Notes under the pieces: generated by a model | Told to the model about the DNA's origin: nothing | Database searches by the model: none | The model's input: only the letters and a program-made list of their open reading frames with translations | Assembly (NCBI GenBank): GCA_037043235.1 | Contig: JAWRVZ010000134.1 | Location: forward strand, 1,004,501-1,068,500 | From: Rhodeus uyekii | Taxonomy: Eukaryota > Chordata > Actinopteri > Cypriniformes > Acheilognathidae | Length of the DNA stretch: 64,000 bases | Direction: 5' to 3' | Translations under genes and position numbers: made by a program | Shown here: positions 19,709 to 32,369 of the stretch, piece after piece | Layout: each line of letters opens with the position of its first letter | How positions within the stretch are numbered: position 1 is the stretch's first letter

Positions 19709-21629
19709 CAGGGTTCGTAGCTGTCATTGAAAACTGGAAAAGTCAGGGAATTTTTTAGTGTCTTGAAAAATCATTGAAATGTCATGGAAAATTGTAATTT
19801 GTCAAGAAAGTCATTGAAATGTCATTAAATTTGTCTTTCGTCTCTATTTATTTTTTCACTTCGTTCTTTTTTCTTTACTTAAATCCATCCGAAATCTTTT
19901 TATTTCTCAACGGTCGGCACTTCCGCGTTTGTAAATTGACGAATGACAGTCAGCGCCGCCTGTGAGAAGCGCGAGGAACCTCATTCAGCAGTTGCAAATG
20001 GCGCATTTGACCGTTCCGTTCGACTATTGTCATTCAAATACTATGCCGGGGGCGTCAGTGTTATACAAAGATTGGCTTCAGGCTGTGGATGGCGATCCTA
20101 CATTGCTAGAGGTATGTCAACACCTTCGCCAGGTTTTATAAGCTGGATGTTCCATCTCTGGCTTCTCAAGTGCTTTCGGCGAGTAATTGAATAAATTATT
20201 CCTGGGATGTTGCTACTTTTCTCATGATACAGTTGTTACCGCTTTTGCTGTTGACGCTGGGGTTTCTGTACAGTAGTTTGTGCTTATGTGCTCACTGTCG
20301 CCGCTTTGCCGTTGACGCTATGCTCTCACATTAGTTTTGCTTAAATGCTCTCTGAATAGTCGTGTCTAATGATGTTACGTCTGACAACGACGCTCCGAAG
20401 CTTGCTTCAAACTCGAACGGTCCTTGCAATGAACCACTGCTTCGGAGCTTGTGTCATTACGTCACTAGTCACGTGAAAATGACGTTTGAAGCAAACACAC
20501 TGCTTCACTTCGGCAGTGAACCACCTGACTCTGACAGCCCGATCCAGTGTTGACGGGTTTGAAACCGGGCGGCTGTATTTCTTATAAAAGTGAAACCAAA
20601 CCATAGGTTGTAGTAGACGGTGTTTGCATTGGCGTTATTGTTGAGGAGAGTGGATTGAGTTTATTTTAGTGTTGTATATTCAAAGCAATATATCCTCATT
20701 TATATCAGCTTTCTAAACTGTTTTTGTGTACTCCTGCATCATCTGTTCCATGCGAGAGGATATTCTCTAAAGCTGCAGATTTTTTTTTAAAGAATTCGCC
20801 TTTCACCAAAGACTGGAGAAAATAATATTTCTGAATAAAAACCATACCGTTTAATGAACACTTTGTCTAAGCCTTCTGAATGTACCCAAAGCACACCCTC
20901 TATAAGGTTTCAGAAATTACGTGAAGGGGAGGACTTGCTAAATGGGAATGTGCATTTTGATGCACATTTGATTTTTTTTTTTCCCCCACTTTTGACCCCA
21001 CCAGATATGCAGCTTGGGATCATTTTGATGCAGGAGAATTTTGTAAAAATGGTCAAATTTTGCAAGAACAAAGATAAATATTGTCAATTGTATTTTAAAT
21101 ATAAAATGGCTTTAACTTTATTTTAGTTTATTTTCAAGTGTCAAATAAGTATTTATTTTACTAAAGTTCTCTGAATAAAAGATAGGACAATCTGATTATG
21201 ACCCCTTGAAAATTGTCAACAAGGGTTAGATGACCCCTGGTTTTCAAAACCTATTGAAATCCATGGATGGGACTTCAGACTGTTTTATGTGTTACTAATT
21301 ATTTGTATTGTAGTGTACGCTATTTTTCAAGGGACTATCAGTCTGGCGTTTTGAATGTGTTTGTTCCTGTTCTGGTTTTTGCCACTTAATTGAATTGCAG
21401 TGTAATTCCATACACATTTTTATGGGACTTGGCAGACTGTTTTGCCCATTGCTGTAGACGGCTTTTGTTTTTAAATGCGTTTCTTCTGGTTTTGATACAG
21501 GTACGTGTATCATATTTTTTTGACTGTACAAAATCAAGTATTAAAATGTCATTGAGAATTATAACTTTGTCATTGAAAAGTCATGGAAAAGTCATGGAAT
21601 GTTTTTGAACTGATGTGCTATGAACCCTG
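19709..21629. mobile_element. DNA transposon with CAGGGTTC termini, inside L2 5' region
   Basis: The left end starts CAGGGTTCGTAGC and the right end, reverse complemented, starts CAGGGTTCATAGC. Both have subterminal motifs of the type GTCATTGAAAAGTCATGGAA. GACTCA flanks both sides (19703-19708 and 21630-21635). No intact transposase is present. A GC-richer segment at 19900-20130 looks like a promoter plus short first exon (ATG at 20043, then a GTATGT donor at about 20112). Superfamily is not certain. Confidence 0.7.
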
Positions 21630-21959
21630 GACTCATCATTCTGAGGCCTGCTTTTAGAGCTCTGCTAAGGGTATGCTATGTTGTTAGGCTCTCTGAGAGC
21701 CTACTTCTCTACTGAGAGTATTGTCAGGCCGTCTCTCGCTAGAAAATTTTCTTTATTGAGGCCTCTGCTCCTTTGAGCTCTGCTGGGATAGCAATTGCCA
21801 GTTGTAGGCTCTCTGTGAGCGTCTTTGTAAGCTGTCCTGAGTGTAGGGCATTGTTAGGTCTCATCTCAATTTGGAGAGTCCTGTATATTCCTCTTTTTCA
21901 GACTGTTTCAATGATTCCTAGTCTTTGTGGGCATTTGTCTACATTTAACCATGATGTAG

Positions 21960-22745
21960 TATGCTTCAAATTTTAAAAGAGTATGTTTTAAAAAACTGGA
22001 CTTTTTAAGTAAAAGCCACTTAAATAGAGTACACTTTCATGACTATTTTTTTAAAACACTTACATACACCTATAAAACTGCACTTAAAATAATGACAATT
22101 AAATGTTTTGCTTTGAAATAAATTTTAAACTATTATTTTAATAATTTGTTGTGCTTTAAAGAAGTACACTTGTTTTGATGTGTTGACTAAGATACTAATA
22201 TAGCTCATGTAAAGTACTTGACTATAATTTTAACTGTAACTTATTTAATATTACATGTAAATGTTATATATTAAATGTATTAAATTGCAACTTCGTTACA
22301 AATATGTAAATGTCATTAGAAATGGTATTATTAAAGTATATTTTAGTTTACCATGAATGCTTGTCAGTACATTCGAGAGTGCACTTTAACCATATTTTAA
22401 AGACAATAGTTAAGTACTGAAATTAGATTTAGATCTGTTCTTAAGTCCTCTTTATGTTCAACTAGTTGCATTTCATATAAATGTATACTATGATACATTC
22501 TCATTTAATTGTAAATAACATGAAACTAAGTGTTTGAGAACATTACATTAATAAGTTTGAACAAGTATATTCTCATTTTACATTATTTCCAGAAGTTTTT
22601 TTTAAGTATGCTAAAGTGTAAAAATGTATTTACATTTTTAAGTACAATCAACTTGAATGTTTGTCATTTAACCTTAAATTACATTGAACTGACTTAAAAC
22701 TCATTTTTAGGTTAACATTTTTTTACTTAACAAAAGAAAAATCTA
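21960..22745 (-). repeat. AT-rich interspersed repeat, family shared with 29040-29700
   Basis: Segments such as ATTAAAGTATATTTTAGTT followed by CTTGTCAGTACATT and GTGCACTTTAA are the reverse complement of blocks at about 29320-29395. The region is very AT-rich with many AAGTGTACTT-like motifs. Boundaries are approximate. Confidence 0.5.
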
Positions 22746-25700
22746 CATAACTGAGAAGACTATTTCATGTGGTGTCAGCCTTCTCTTCACTTTGTACTCT
22801 CTTAAAATCCTATTGGCTTGACTCTGTAAGGAGACTAGTTCTTCTCCTTATCCATTTGGAAATTTAATTTGCCTTAGAGTATATTTGATTCATGAGCATG
22901 TAAGTGAATTTGGATTTTCGTAATTTACTTTAGAGTGATTTACTGGCTAGGATAAGTCTGTGGGGGGAGGCCATAGAGACACCATCTCACACCAAACATG
23001 ATTAAAATCCACTGTCCCTGTTGCAGGAACATTCTGAAGGTTACAGATAGTGCATGTAAATCAGTAGGTACAGAAGATAGTGAATATTGTGTGAGAGATA
23101 TAATAATTCACATTAAAGAACTTTGTGCACTTAAGCAAAAGTGGGGAATGATTGTTTTGATTTAGGTTTAATAGCCTTTTTTGGTGAGAAAGTCACAAAC
23201 AGTTTCTAGTAGCACGTCATGTTAGCCACAACCAGTCTGCTAATGTGATCTGCAAAATGAACAAATTGGTCTGAAATTAAACATCAGGCGCATCAATGTC
23301 TTTCCATGTAGAGTGTGTGAGGGTGTCAGCATGTTTCTTCTTACACAACATCTCTACTTACTTCTGCAGTATAATAAAGGCCAGGCAATTTTATTCTCAT
23401 GGATGAGCATATCTTTCAGAAGAAAGCATCTCAGATGGAGAAATCATTCCTCTGAATCTCCCTAGCTATCACTCTCTTGGTTTCATGTTTCTTTTATGTG
23501 TTCAGCGGCACTACTTACAGCTGTCACTGCTCCACTGAATATTTGAAGGTGTCTGAAACACTGTCATCACTTCTTCTCTCTCTCTCTTTGCCTCACTTGA
23601 AGTGTTAGTGTGGACAAGACTTTGAAAAATGAGATTTTGGAGGTAACGCATCAGAAAAATCACACTTTTTTTACACTCACCATCTACAGCATATGTCATT
23701 CCTCCACCCTCTCTCTATACCTACAACTGACGCACACATGTACACACTCACAGAATCAACATTGCTAAAGAAACAGTCACTTAAGTCACTTAAATTCTGA
23801 ATAAAAGTTGGTGGGTCGGCCAAAGGAGCATGAGTAAGGGGAAGCCAGTTGATGAGCACAGTGCTCTGGGTCTTCTAAATCCCTCTGGTGCTCAAATTCA
23901 ATTTGAGATATTGGGACAAAAACTGTCTTGTGGTCTCCTGTTTCTCTGGCCCTGTAGCTCATCTAAAAACCAGTCACCTCTGCAGACCCCAGACAACACA
24001 CCTCCTCACTTGTGATCACGCACAATGTTGCATTTGAGGAAGGCCTAGAGGGATAGTACAGTTCAACTAACAATCCACTGGGTAGTAGTCCTTTTGGCTC
24101 ATACATGCTTCTAGAGAGGCCAGTCCTCTGCATGAAATATTCACCATCCCAACAGTCTTTTACATGCAGACGTCTTGCTGACTGCATACATATTTTGTCA
24201 GACAGATGGTTTTGGAGCACATAGAGCTTCTGTCATGTGCAACTTTAACACCATAGAGGAAGAGAATTATGTGATCCTCACTAGGGAACATCCAGCAATA
24301 GTAACACCAATGTGCAGATCAATTATTGATGTATACAGGCAAAGGAAAAATAAACAGATTTAAATTTTTTAGTGGACAATGTCAAGTTAGCACTGAAAGT
24401 AGCGACTGTGGAAAATGTGAATTGAAAGAAGAAAATAAAAAGAAGCTCCAGGAGACTGTACTAATGGTATCACCATAGATGCTGAAACACTCTAAAGATT
24501 GCAGTGACCACATGTTTACTGACTTAGACTGGCATCTGCCATTATAAAGTTTGAGGTCGGCCAGTGCATAAACGGTGCGTCACTGCCAGCACAGCGTGAT
24601 AAACTGGAACTATAACGTCAGCCCATGTGTGAGTTTGTGTGAATCTCTGTATGTGTTCTATAAAAAGACCAACTAAAAATAAGATGGGCCTGGTCTAATA
24701 TATGCACGTGTAAAGTGCATTTATGATGTGTGTAGTATATGAGATGTTAGAATACTTTCACTGCTTTATTTAAAATTTTAGTCTGATTTTGTCCTTGTAC
24801 AATGCAATACAGAATATAATTTATGTATTTAAATAATGTTTCAACATGTATTATGATGAAACATCTTTCATCTGTAGATAACATAAAAGTACCCACAGAG
24901 AACGCATTGCTATTATTTATTTGTGGATAATGGAATCATTATCTAAAATAAACAATGTTTAATATTATATATAATATATTAAAATGTTATGCTATGTGAT
25001 TTTTGTCCCTGGAGCCTCAGGAAATGATGTCCTGACTATCCTGACAGTGCTAAACTAGCGTGACTGACGTGAGCTGCATGTGACATTAAAACAAAATAAA
25101 ATAAAACAAAACATTGCAAAGAAATGTTACTTGAGCACCAATTCAGCATATTAGAATGATTTCTGAATGCTCATGTGACACTGCAGATTTAAAGTAACAC
25201 CTCAATGTTGCTATATGTTGCCACCACAGGACCAAATTATTTTAAATTGTATTATATTACAGTTTAAGCTTTTTTCTTTGAGTTTTAATATTGTTTTGTT
25301 TTTAATATTGTTATTTGCTCAAATAAATTCAACCTCAGCTGAGCATACAGTAAGAGACTATTTTCAAAAACGTATCGACCTCAAACTGTTGAACAGCAGT
25401 TTTGATCAAATACATTTTGATTGTCATTCGCAGAATGTTGTTTTAATCTCTCCCTTTAGCTTCAATAATGCCACCTACTGTTCCTTTTGTTGCAATATAA
25501 ATAAAATATGTTTTTATTTTTCATGATATGTAGCCGGAATGTCTATGAAGCTCATAATTTCTGTACATTATCTTTTAATAGCTCTCTGACCTTGTCTATC
25601 TGAAGCACTGCATGTGTGTTAAACAGACACAGACAGATAAGCTTAAGAAGCACATTCTATTAGGGGGAAATTATTTGATGATTAAAACGTTACTTGAAAT

Positions 25701-28700
25701 CAGTAGTGGCAATTCAGTTTTCAGGGAATAAATGTCTTCACCACATGCTCACCTTATCTGTGGTTTGTGTGTGTGTGTGTATACGCTACAAGTGTGAAAT
25801 TCTCAATGACATGTGATATAAGAGGGCCTCCTAACACCTTGCCTAACACCAATGACTTGTTTCTATGGATACAGTGAAGTCACTGAACGCAAACATGGGA
25901 GTGTTTGATTGTGGGTAATGGGTGACACGTCATTCATTTAATAAGAAAACTGAATGAATATGCCATCTGGCACAACACTATCCTGCTTATCCATATAGAG
26001 AATTTGAGGTAAAAGCACAATAATAAATCCATAATCAAGCTTGGATGTCAGCTACTACAGCGTAACCTTTCACAGTCCACATTTACAAGCGAGAGTTGTC
26101 CACTTGCAACCTGTTTTACTCTTGGTTTTGGAACACTATCAGTTACCATGGAAACTATCTTCTTTTTTTTCATACACTTCAAGGCCTGTGTAAGCAACTG
26201 CTAATGAATTTGACCAATTTGTCCATAGTCAGGGCTTGAGAATCCATGCCTTGTGAAATGTTGTCCTGAGGCACTGAACTTACCATGTGTCTTCTCTTCA
26301 CCCTAATGATTAGATCAGGCAGACTACATGTTATACTCACCTAATCGAATAAAAATAAGGTTGAAAACAAGACCTGGAACACATTGCTAGCTTTGCTCTG
26401 TTTTGATTCCTGAACATGATAATATTACAATGAGGACATGTGCTAGAACAGCTATGATGTTAAGAAATATATATTCGTAAAACACTGAAAAAATAATAAG
26501 AAATGTTTCTGAGCACCAAATCAGCATATTAAAATAATTTCTGAAGGTTCATGTGACAGTGAAAACTGGCTGCTGAAAATTAAACTTTACCATCACGGTA
26601 AGTAGAGGTTAAAATATATTAATATAGTAAACAGTTGTTATGTATTGTAATAATAATTCACAATATTTATTTAAAAAAATAAAATGAGATCAAATATATA
26701 AACTTAATAAGTTTGTACAGAGTGTAATTAGAATAATTACTTTGTAGATAATAAAACAAAAAAAACAGAAGTTAAGAATTAAAACATTCTAAACAGCTTA
26801 TTAATTGATTCAATTGATGTATTTAATTTTCCTATGCTCTAATAAGAACTACAAAGTAAACAAGGATACTGTTCACAATAATTTCTGCAATAGTTATAAA
26901 TGCAACCAAATCATATTTGGTTGAGTTTAGGGATTGATACATTGAGAGGAACATAATGTTTTTCACTTTATCTGTTGAATCTCAATCTGTTGTTTTGGCT
27001 ATGTTAACAGACACAGTACAAAAACACATCCTCCGGTCCAGATTGCTCCTGTTACTTTTCTCAAGCATTTACTGACGTCAAAGACACCAGCAGAGTCAGA
27101 CCCCACATCTCTCACGTGTGGAGACTCGTTCTTAAGGTTATGCCACTAGATGGACCTGTTGGACTAAATGTAAGCTCCTTTTGTAAAAGACAACAAAAAC
27201 ACACACAAAAAAAAACTTTCACATAGTGGAATGTAGAGACTCTTAACACACCCAGTGAGTAAATCTCTGTGATGCATGAAACTGTTGGGGCAACCGCATA
27301 ACACACACAGCAATACAGTACAGCAATCACAAACCCACATAAGAATTCTATCTCAGATGACTCTCCACTCAAAGTGCAAATCAGAATAATGTATTCATGC
27401 AGACTGCTGCTCTTAATGGAATCAATTAGCATGGTAAAAAAAAGAAAGAATTATTACCTTGACATGACCTAGTACAACAAACAGCACAGAACGTTTCAGA
27501 ATATAAGATTTCTCCAAGATAACAACCTCTACTTCAAGTACCAACAGAACGGACCAAGTTTAAGTATAAGTTGTTTGTGGAGCACATTCTCACTCTCAAG
27601 TCTTTCACACCAATTCTTCTGAACACTTCAAAGCTCAAATCAGTGTAAAAACAACCCAGATCTGAGGGATTAAATATCAGAGAAGGTAAATAGGTGGTCT
27701 AGAGAGTTATAGATGAGTGATTCCATGCGGGTAAAAGGATCTCATTCAGAGGTTAATGAAAAGACCTTCTGGTGGTGAGGTCTGGTGAGGTGCTTGTGTG
27801 TGTGTGTGTTTGTGAGAGTGCATGTGTTCTAGTCTCTAATAAGCAGTCTCGAAAGTGGAAACAATTAATTAGTCGACAACTGCACACTGGGGAGTTGTGC
27901 TTTGATCTCCTAATAACAATCATAATCGGAGCATATGAGGTAGTGTTTATCAGTATATCACCTCCCTAAGTGTAAACATACCTATCCTGAGAATATTGTG
28001 TAATATAAACACTTCACACCTAAGGCCATTACTTTAAGTAATACTACTAACAGTAATATAATAATTCACATTCATGCATGATAATCAAATTAGTATTTGT
28101 AGCCTCACTAGGGTCTTGTTCTACTAACCCCCCCCCCTCCCCCCCAAAAAAGAAAGAAACAACAAACAAAAACAGAATGAGTTGCATTTTGTACACAAGA
28201 GGGCAGTAGTTGTGAATGGTTACTATGTGAAGTAATTAGCTATGCCTCTTGTATTTTGAGAAATATAATGTTATAAATATGGTGTTTTTGACCTAAAATA
28301 CTTATTTCATTGCTTTTTAAAGCAGCAATGATAAAAACAGAAACAAATACATAAATGCACATTCTTCCTTTCTGGAAGTAAATTATTGGAATGGTCTGCT
28401 CCTTGTGGGCCTGTGGTGTTCTTGCTTGTTGGAAATACTGCCTGACTAGAAAACACTAACAGTGACAGTGCCAGAAATGTGCCGTTTCTAATATGATAAA
28501 TCAGAAATAAAGTCAGTTTAAATTGATTAAATCTGGCTCAGAGTACTGGGAAAACTCAGCCAATGAGTACAGTGTAGAAACTTATTTTCTGTAGAGGCCT
28601 GATGGGGTTTTAATGCAACATTGAGAATAACAGAACATGGGCAAACCTTGATGGGCCAACTCAAGCAAAGCAAACATCAGTGAGGACTATTGGGAGTATG

Positions 28701-28961
28701 AGAGTTACCTCCCTGAAAAATGTTTCAAAGCAGCATATCTTTCCTGTGTGCTGTGCATAGATAACTTGAGTGAAAATATAATCAAAAGAAAAATATTATT
28801 TTGGGAGATAAGCGTCACATTTTCATGATGTCTTTGCATTCATTGTCGATAAACAACTTTCAGTGGTGTTGAAAGTTATTTTTCTACGATTCTTGTGAAA
28901 CAGAAAAATTGACAAGTTAAAAAAACACACTGAATGCATAAACCCATAGGCTTACATTCTT
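22746..28961. other. Intergenic, no gene recognised
   Basis: Six kilobases of AT-rich DNA. Only short ORFs are present, none of a recognisable family. Small simple repeats occur: TG near 25763-25780 and 27796-27810, and a C-rich run near 28130-28145. Conserved non-coding elements could be present but cannot be judged from one sequence. Confidence 0.5.
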
Positions 28962-29002
28962 TGTGTGTGTGTGTGTGTGTGTGCGTGTGTGTGTGTGTGT
29001 GC
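28962..29002. repeat. (TG)n microsatellite
   Basis: TG dinucleotides with one interruption (GTGCGTG). Confidence 0.95.
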
Positions 29003-29039
29003 AGCTACGACATTTCAAGATAATGAAAAGAAAAAGTGT

Positions 29040-29700
29040 ATGAGAACCCTTGTGGGAAAAAGTGTACTTAATTTTACTTTTATAAAGTGTACTCATTACA
29101 AAAATAATATATTCTAAAAAGGAAAACACTTATGTTTGAATTAAATATAATGTTTTCGACTAACTAAATGCATACTATATGTAATTGATTTAAACTACAT
29201 AATTTCATATTAAATTCAATTAGTTGAACTTTTGAGTGATTTTTTTTAAACCATTTAAGTGGGACTTAAATGTATCTTTAAATGTACTTTCATAGATTCT
29301 AATGTCTTTAAGATATAATTAAAGTGTACTGCTCAATGTACTGACAATAAATTAATATTTTAGTTTAATTTGTGAACTAAAATATACTTTAATGTCAGAA
29401 AACAATAAGTTTTAAGTTTGACTTAAATATAATGTTTTCGACTAACTAAATGCATATTATACGTAATAGGTCAAATATTATATTCACATTAAAGGCAGTA
29501 TTGAACTTTGAGTGATTTTTTTTTTCAAGCTATTTATGTGGGATTTACATCTTTATATGTACTTTCATAATTTGTGGGAGAACTAGAACTGTGACAAACA
29601 CTTAAGTTGAAATTGTTTAGTATGTTAGTCAATTAATTAATTATCAAAATAAGTGTACTGATGTAAAAATTATGATGTAAAAACTGATGTATTTTTTAAT
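29040..29700 (+). repeat. Two tandem copies of an AT-rich ~280-bp repeat
   Basis: The 20-mer ATAATGTTTTCGACTAACTA occurs at about 29147 and again at about 29427. The flanking sequence (TAAATGCATA, then GAGTGATTTTTTTT, then GTGGGA) is also repeated in the same order. Blocks recur inverted at 21960-22745. Confidence 0.75.
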
Positions 29701-30472
29701 TAATATACTAATATTCATGAAAAGATACAAATATGATTAATACATCTGAAAGATATAAAAAGATATATAGTTCTTTATACAAAACAGATGATTTCAAAGC
29801 AGCTGATAAGCAGAAAATATAATTATTTATTGATGTAAAACAGAATTAATTTTAGCTGTTCAGCAGCACTAAAATAAAAATGTCATTGTTGAGCTGAAGT
29901 CAGTTCAGTGGCCAACAGCAGCTCTCTGTACTAAGTCATTTATTTTTTATGGTGTTCTGTTACTCTCTTTTGTCTAATTTATTTCAGCCTTCCATAAAGA
30001 ACAAAAGTAACACACATAATGATTTGCTTATGCAAGTACATAAATGTGTGTTTTGCTGTGAGAGTATGTCAACGTACTTAGTCTTTGCATCCCATCTCTG
30101 ATCTCTATCTGTGGTTCGTCAGCTAAATCAGCACTTCATTATAGGTGCAGATTTCTGTGAGTGGCAGTGTCAAAGCAGGAATGCAGAGAGATAGCTTTCA
30201 TCAGCCTACTTAACATGCCTGCTGTGAAGACAGATCATCTGCTAATGTGGCTGGGGTCCATAGGACACACCAGCACTGATAAAACACAGAAAAATGTTCC
30301 ATCAAAACAAACTACAGACTCAAAACCTAATGTCACATTAGCAGCAAAAATACATACGTAGGAAAAGTAAATTACATGTGGCGCTTCTGGGTGGGTGGAA
30401 TATAAAGTCTCTTTATGCTGAAGAACTTTCTGATTAATTATGTAAAACCAACAAATTTGTCTTTGTGTGGGA
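29701..30472. other. Intergenic, nothing recognised
   Basis: AT-rich sequence without supported features. Confidence 0.5.

Positions 30473-30556
<84 letters not shown>
30473..30556. repeat. (TG)n(TA)n microsatellite
   Basis: About 25 bases of TG followed by about 60 bases of TA. A Tc1-like terminus starts three bases downstream. Confidence 0.95.
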
Positions 30557-30558
<2 letters not shown>

Positions 30559-30561
<3 letters not shown>

Positions 30562-30760
30562 TGGGTACTGAAAGTATTCAGACCCCCTTAATTTTTTCAC
30601 TCTTTGTTATGTTGCAGCCATTTGTTAAAATCATTTAAGTTAATTTTTTCCTTCATTTTTTCACCTTAATGTACACACAGCACCCTATATTGACAGAAAA
30701 ACAGAATTGTTGACATTTTTCAGTTTTTCTTTTTTTAACAAATCTGCAAAAATGTGTATG
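30559..30760. mobile_element. Tc1-like terminal fragment
   Basis: CAGTGGGTACTGAAAGTATT followed by CAGACCCCCTTAA and TTTTTCACTC is the terminus of a common fish Tc1-like family. Only one end is present. Its position next to a TA repeat fits insertion at TA. Confidence 0.75.
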
Positions 30761-32369
30761 TTATGTAATAACTAACATAGACAAATATTTCTAAAGAATT
30801 TATTCATTTTAATTAATGTTTATTTATACATGTAATTTATACCTATACATTATTCAAATTAAATGTTGAATCTGTTAATATTATTTAATGGATCTGAGAC
30901 CTAACAAATGAACCTAACAAACTAACAATTAACATTTTTATTATTATTATTATTTAGAATAAACAAAGATGAATACATATTGTAACAAATTTATTGTTCA
31001 TTGTTAGTTAACGTTTTAAAATGCATTTAATATTGTTTTATATGCATATAACAGGATGTTAGTTTTCTGAACATACACAAGCCCTCTAACTCGCTAGATT
31101 CTTTTGACCCTGAGCCCACTCCAGCCACAAACATGTCAGACAACCCTGCTATGTTTATATGCTAAAAATACCATGTTACTATCACACAGCAGTGTGGCTT
31201 TGGGGTAGTAGACAAAAAAAAAAGGTAAATTCCAACTTTCTATTTATGGTCTCCTCCTGGAATGTGTTTTTATCTGTCTCAACATGTGTGACATCAACAG
31301 TGCAGATGTAAATTCTGAGGAAATTGCAAATAAAGTGTTTACCCGGTCCCTTAGGCTTAAAGACTACAGACTGGCCAGACAGGGGGAGTGTGTGAGTCTG
31401 TGTAGTCTTGGTAAACCCTATGTTGTGAGGACCAAATGTCCCATAAAAATAAAATTACCAGTCATTACCAGTCCACCTTGTGGGTAATTTTATTTATTTT
31501 TTGGTCTCCATGAAGAAAACAGCTAATAAATCATATTAAAAAATGCTTTTGCTTTTTTAATGTAAAAATGTAGAATATTTTCTGTGAGGATAGTATTTAA
31601 GGGTAAGGTTTGTGGCTAGAATACATCGTTTGTACAGTATAATAGTATACATTTATTCACCATAAAGCATGGAAACCCAAACAACCAGGTACACTTTACT
31701 GAATAGTTGCCATTGTGTCAACAAATAAATGTATACTTTTATAAATATATCTTGTAACATTATTAAATCTAGTCGAGTCTATAAAGTCTATTAAATCAAG
31801 TCTATAAATATAACATATTCCATGACATTTAAGCACAACAACGTTTGTGAAATCTCTGACAGTTGCAAATTCTGCATATGAATTTTGAGAGTGACATTTT
31901 TTTGTCCATTAGCATAATTGTTTTTGTTCTATGTGTGAATTCCTAGATTGAAGTATTAGTGAGTGCACTCTTCTGTGATTATTTTCATTATGAAACACTT
32001 AAAACTAATTCAACCCTTCAATAAGAACAAAATCTATTGAAAAGTTTGTTTCTAAATGTGAAAACATCAGTGTCCAAATTTAAAACGGATACATAAAACT
32101 CTTATTCATTCACCCTTCGCAGACATAATGTTAACATAAATTATTCAATAAACACTTTATATAGGAAATTTGCAGAGAGCATTTGTGAAATGTGAAGTAT
32201 GTTCAAAAATATATTTTTATCCATTTACTGTTACAACTTTTATTTAAAAAAATGTATTTTCGTATATGACTGCACATTTTGCATCACCTTTTGTTTAACA
32301 ATGGGAACCAGGGACAGATAAAAGTAACTGGTCTCAAGATCTTAATGACCTAGAGGCTGTGTATGGCCT
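30761..32369. other. Intergenic; short GGGGACC-type repeat scrap
   Basis: No gene is recognised. At about 31420-31530 GAGGACCAAATGTCCCATAA and, further on, TTGGTCTCCATGAAG resemble remnants of a common fish MITE with (G)GGACCAAATGTCCCCA. Evidence is weak. Confidence 0.4.

Larger units (their letters stand above)
15590..21910 (-). mobile_element. L2-clade LINE with 5' region, split by two nested insertions
   Basis: Read right to left: a 5' region with related ~110-130-bp units (21750-21880, 19580-19700 and a weaker one between), an apurinic-type endonuclease domain (about 19080-18608), a linker (16910-16526), a short RT piece (16471-16250) and the 3' UTR with tail (16200-15590). A Tc1-like element (16917-18605) interrupts the endonuclease region and a CAGGGTTC-ended element (19709-21629) interrupts the 5' region; removing each joins matching L2 sequence. 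Most of the RT is deleted between about 16250 and 16262, where the C-terminal/UTR part abuts the RT start. Confidence 0.75.

Noticed and set aside
20380..20460. Palindromic GAAGCTTGC segment as a regulatory hairpin
   Set aside because: It lies inside a DNA transposon and no partner sequence or gene supports a regulatory role.
24011..24363. Possible gene fragment (ORFs on both strands)
   Set aside because: Frames are short, do not resemble a known family and lack splice signals that would link them.
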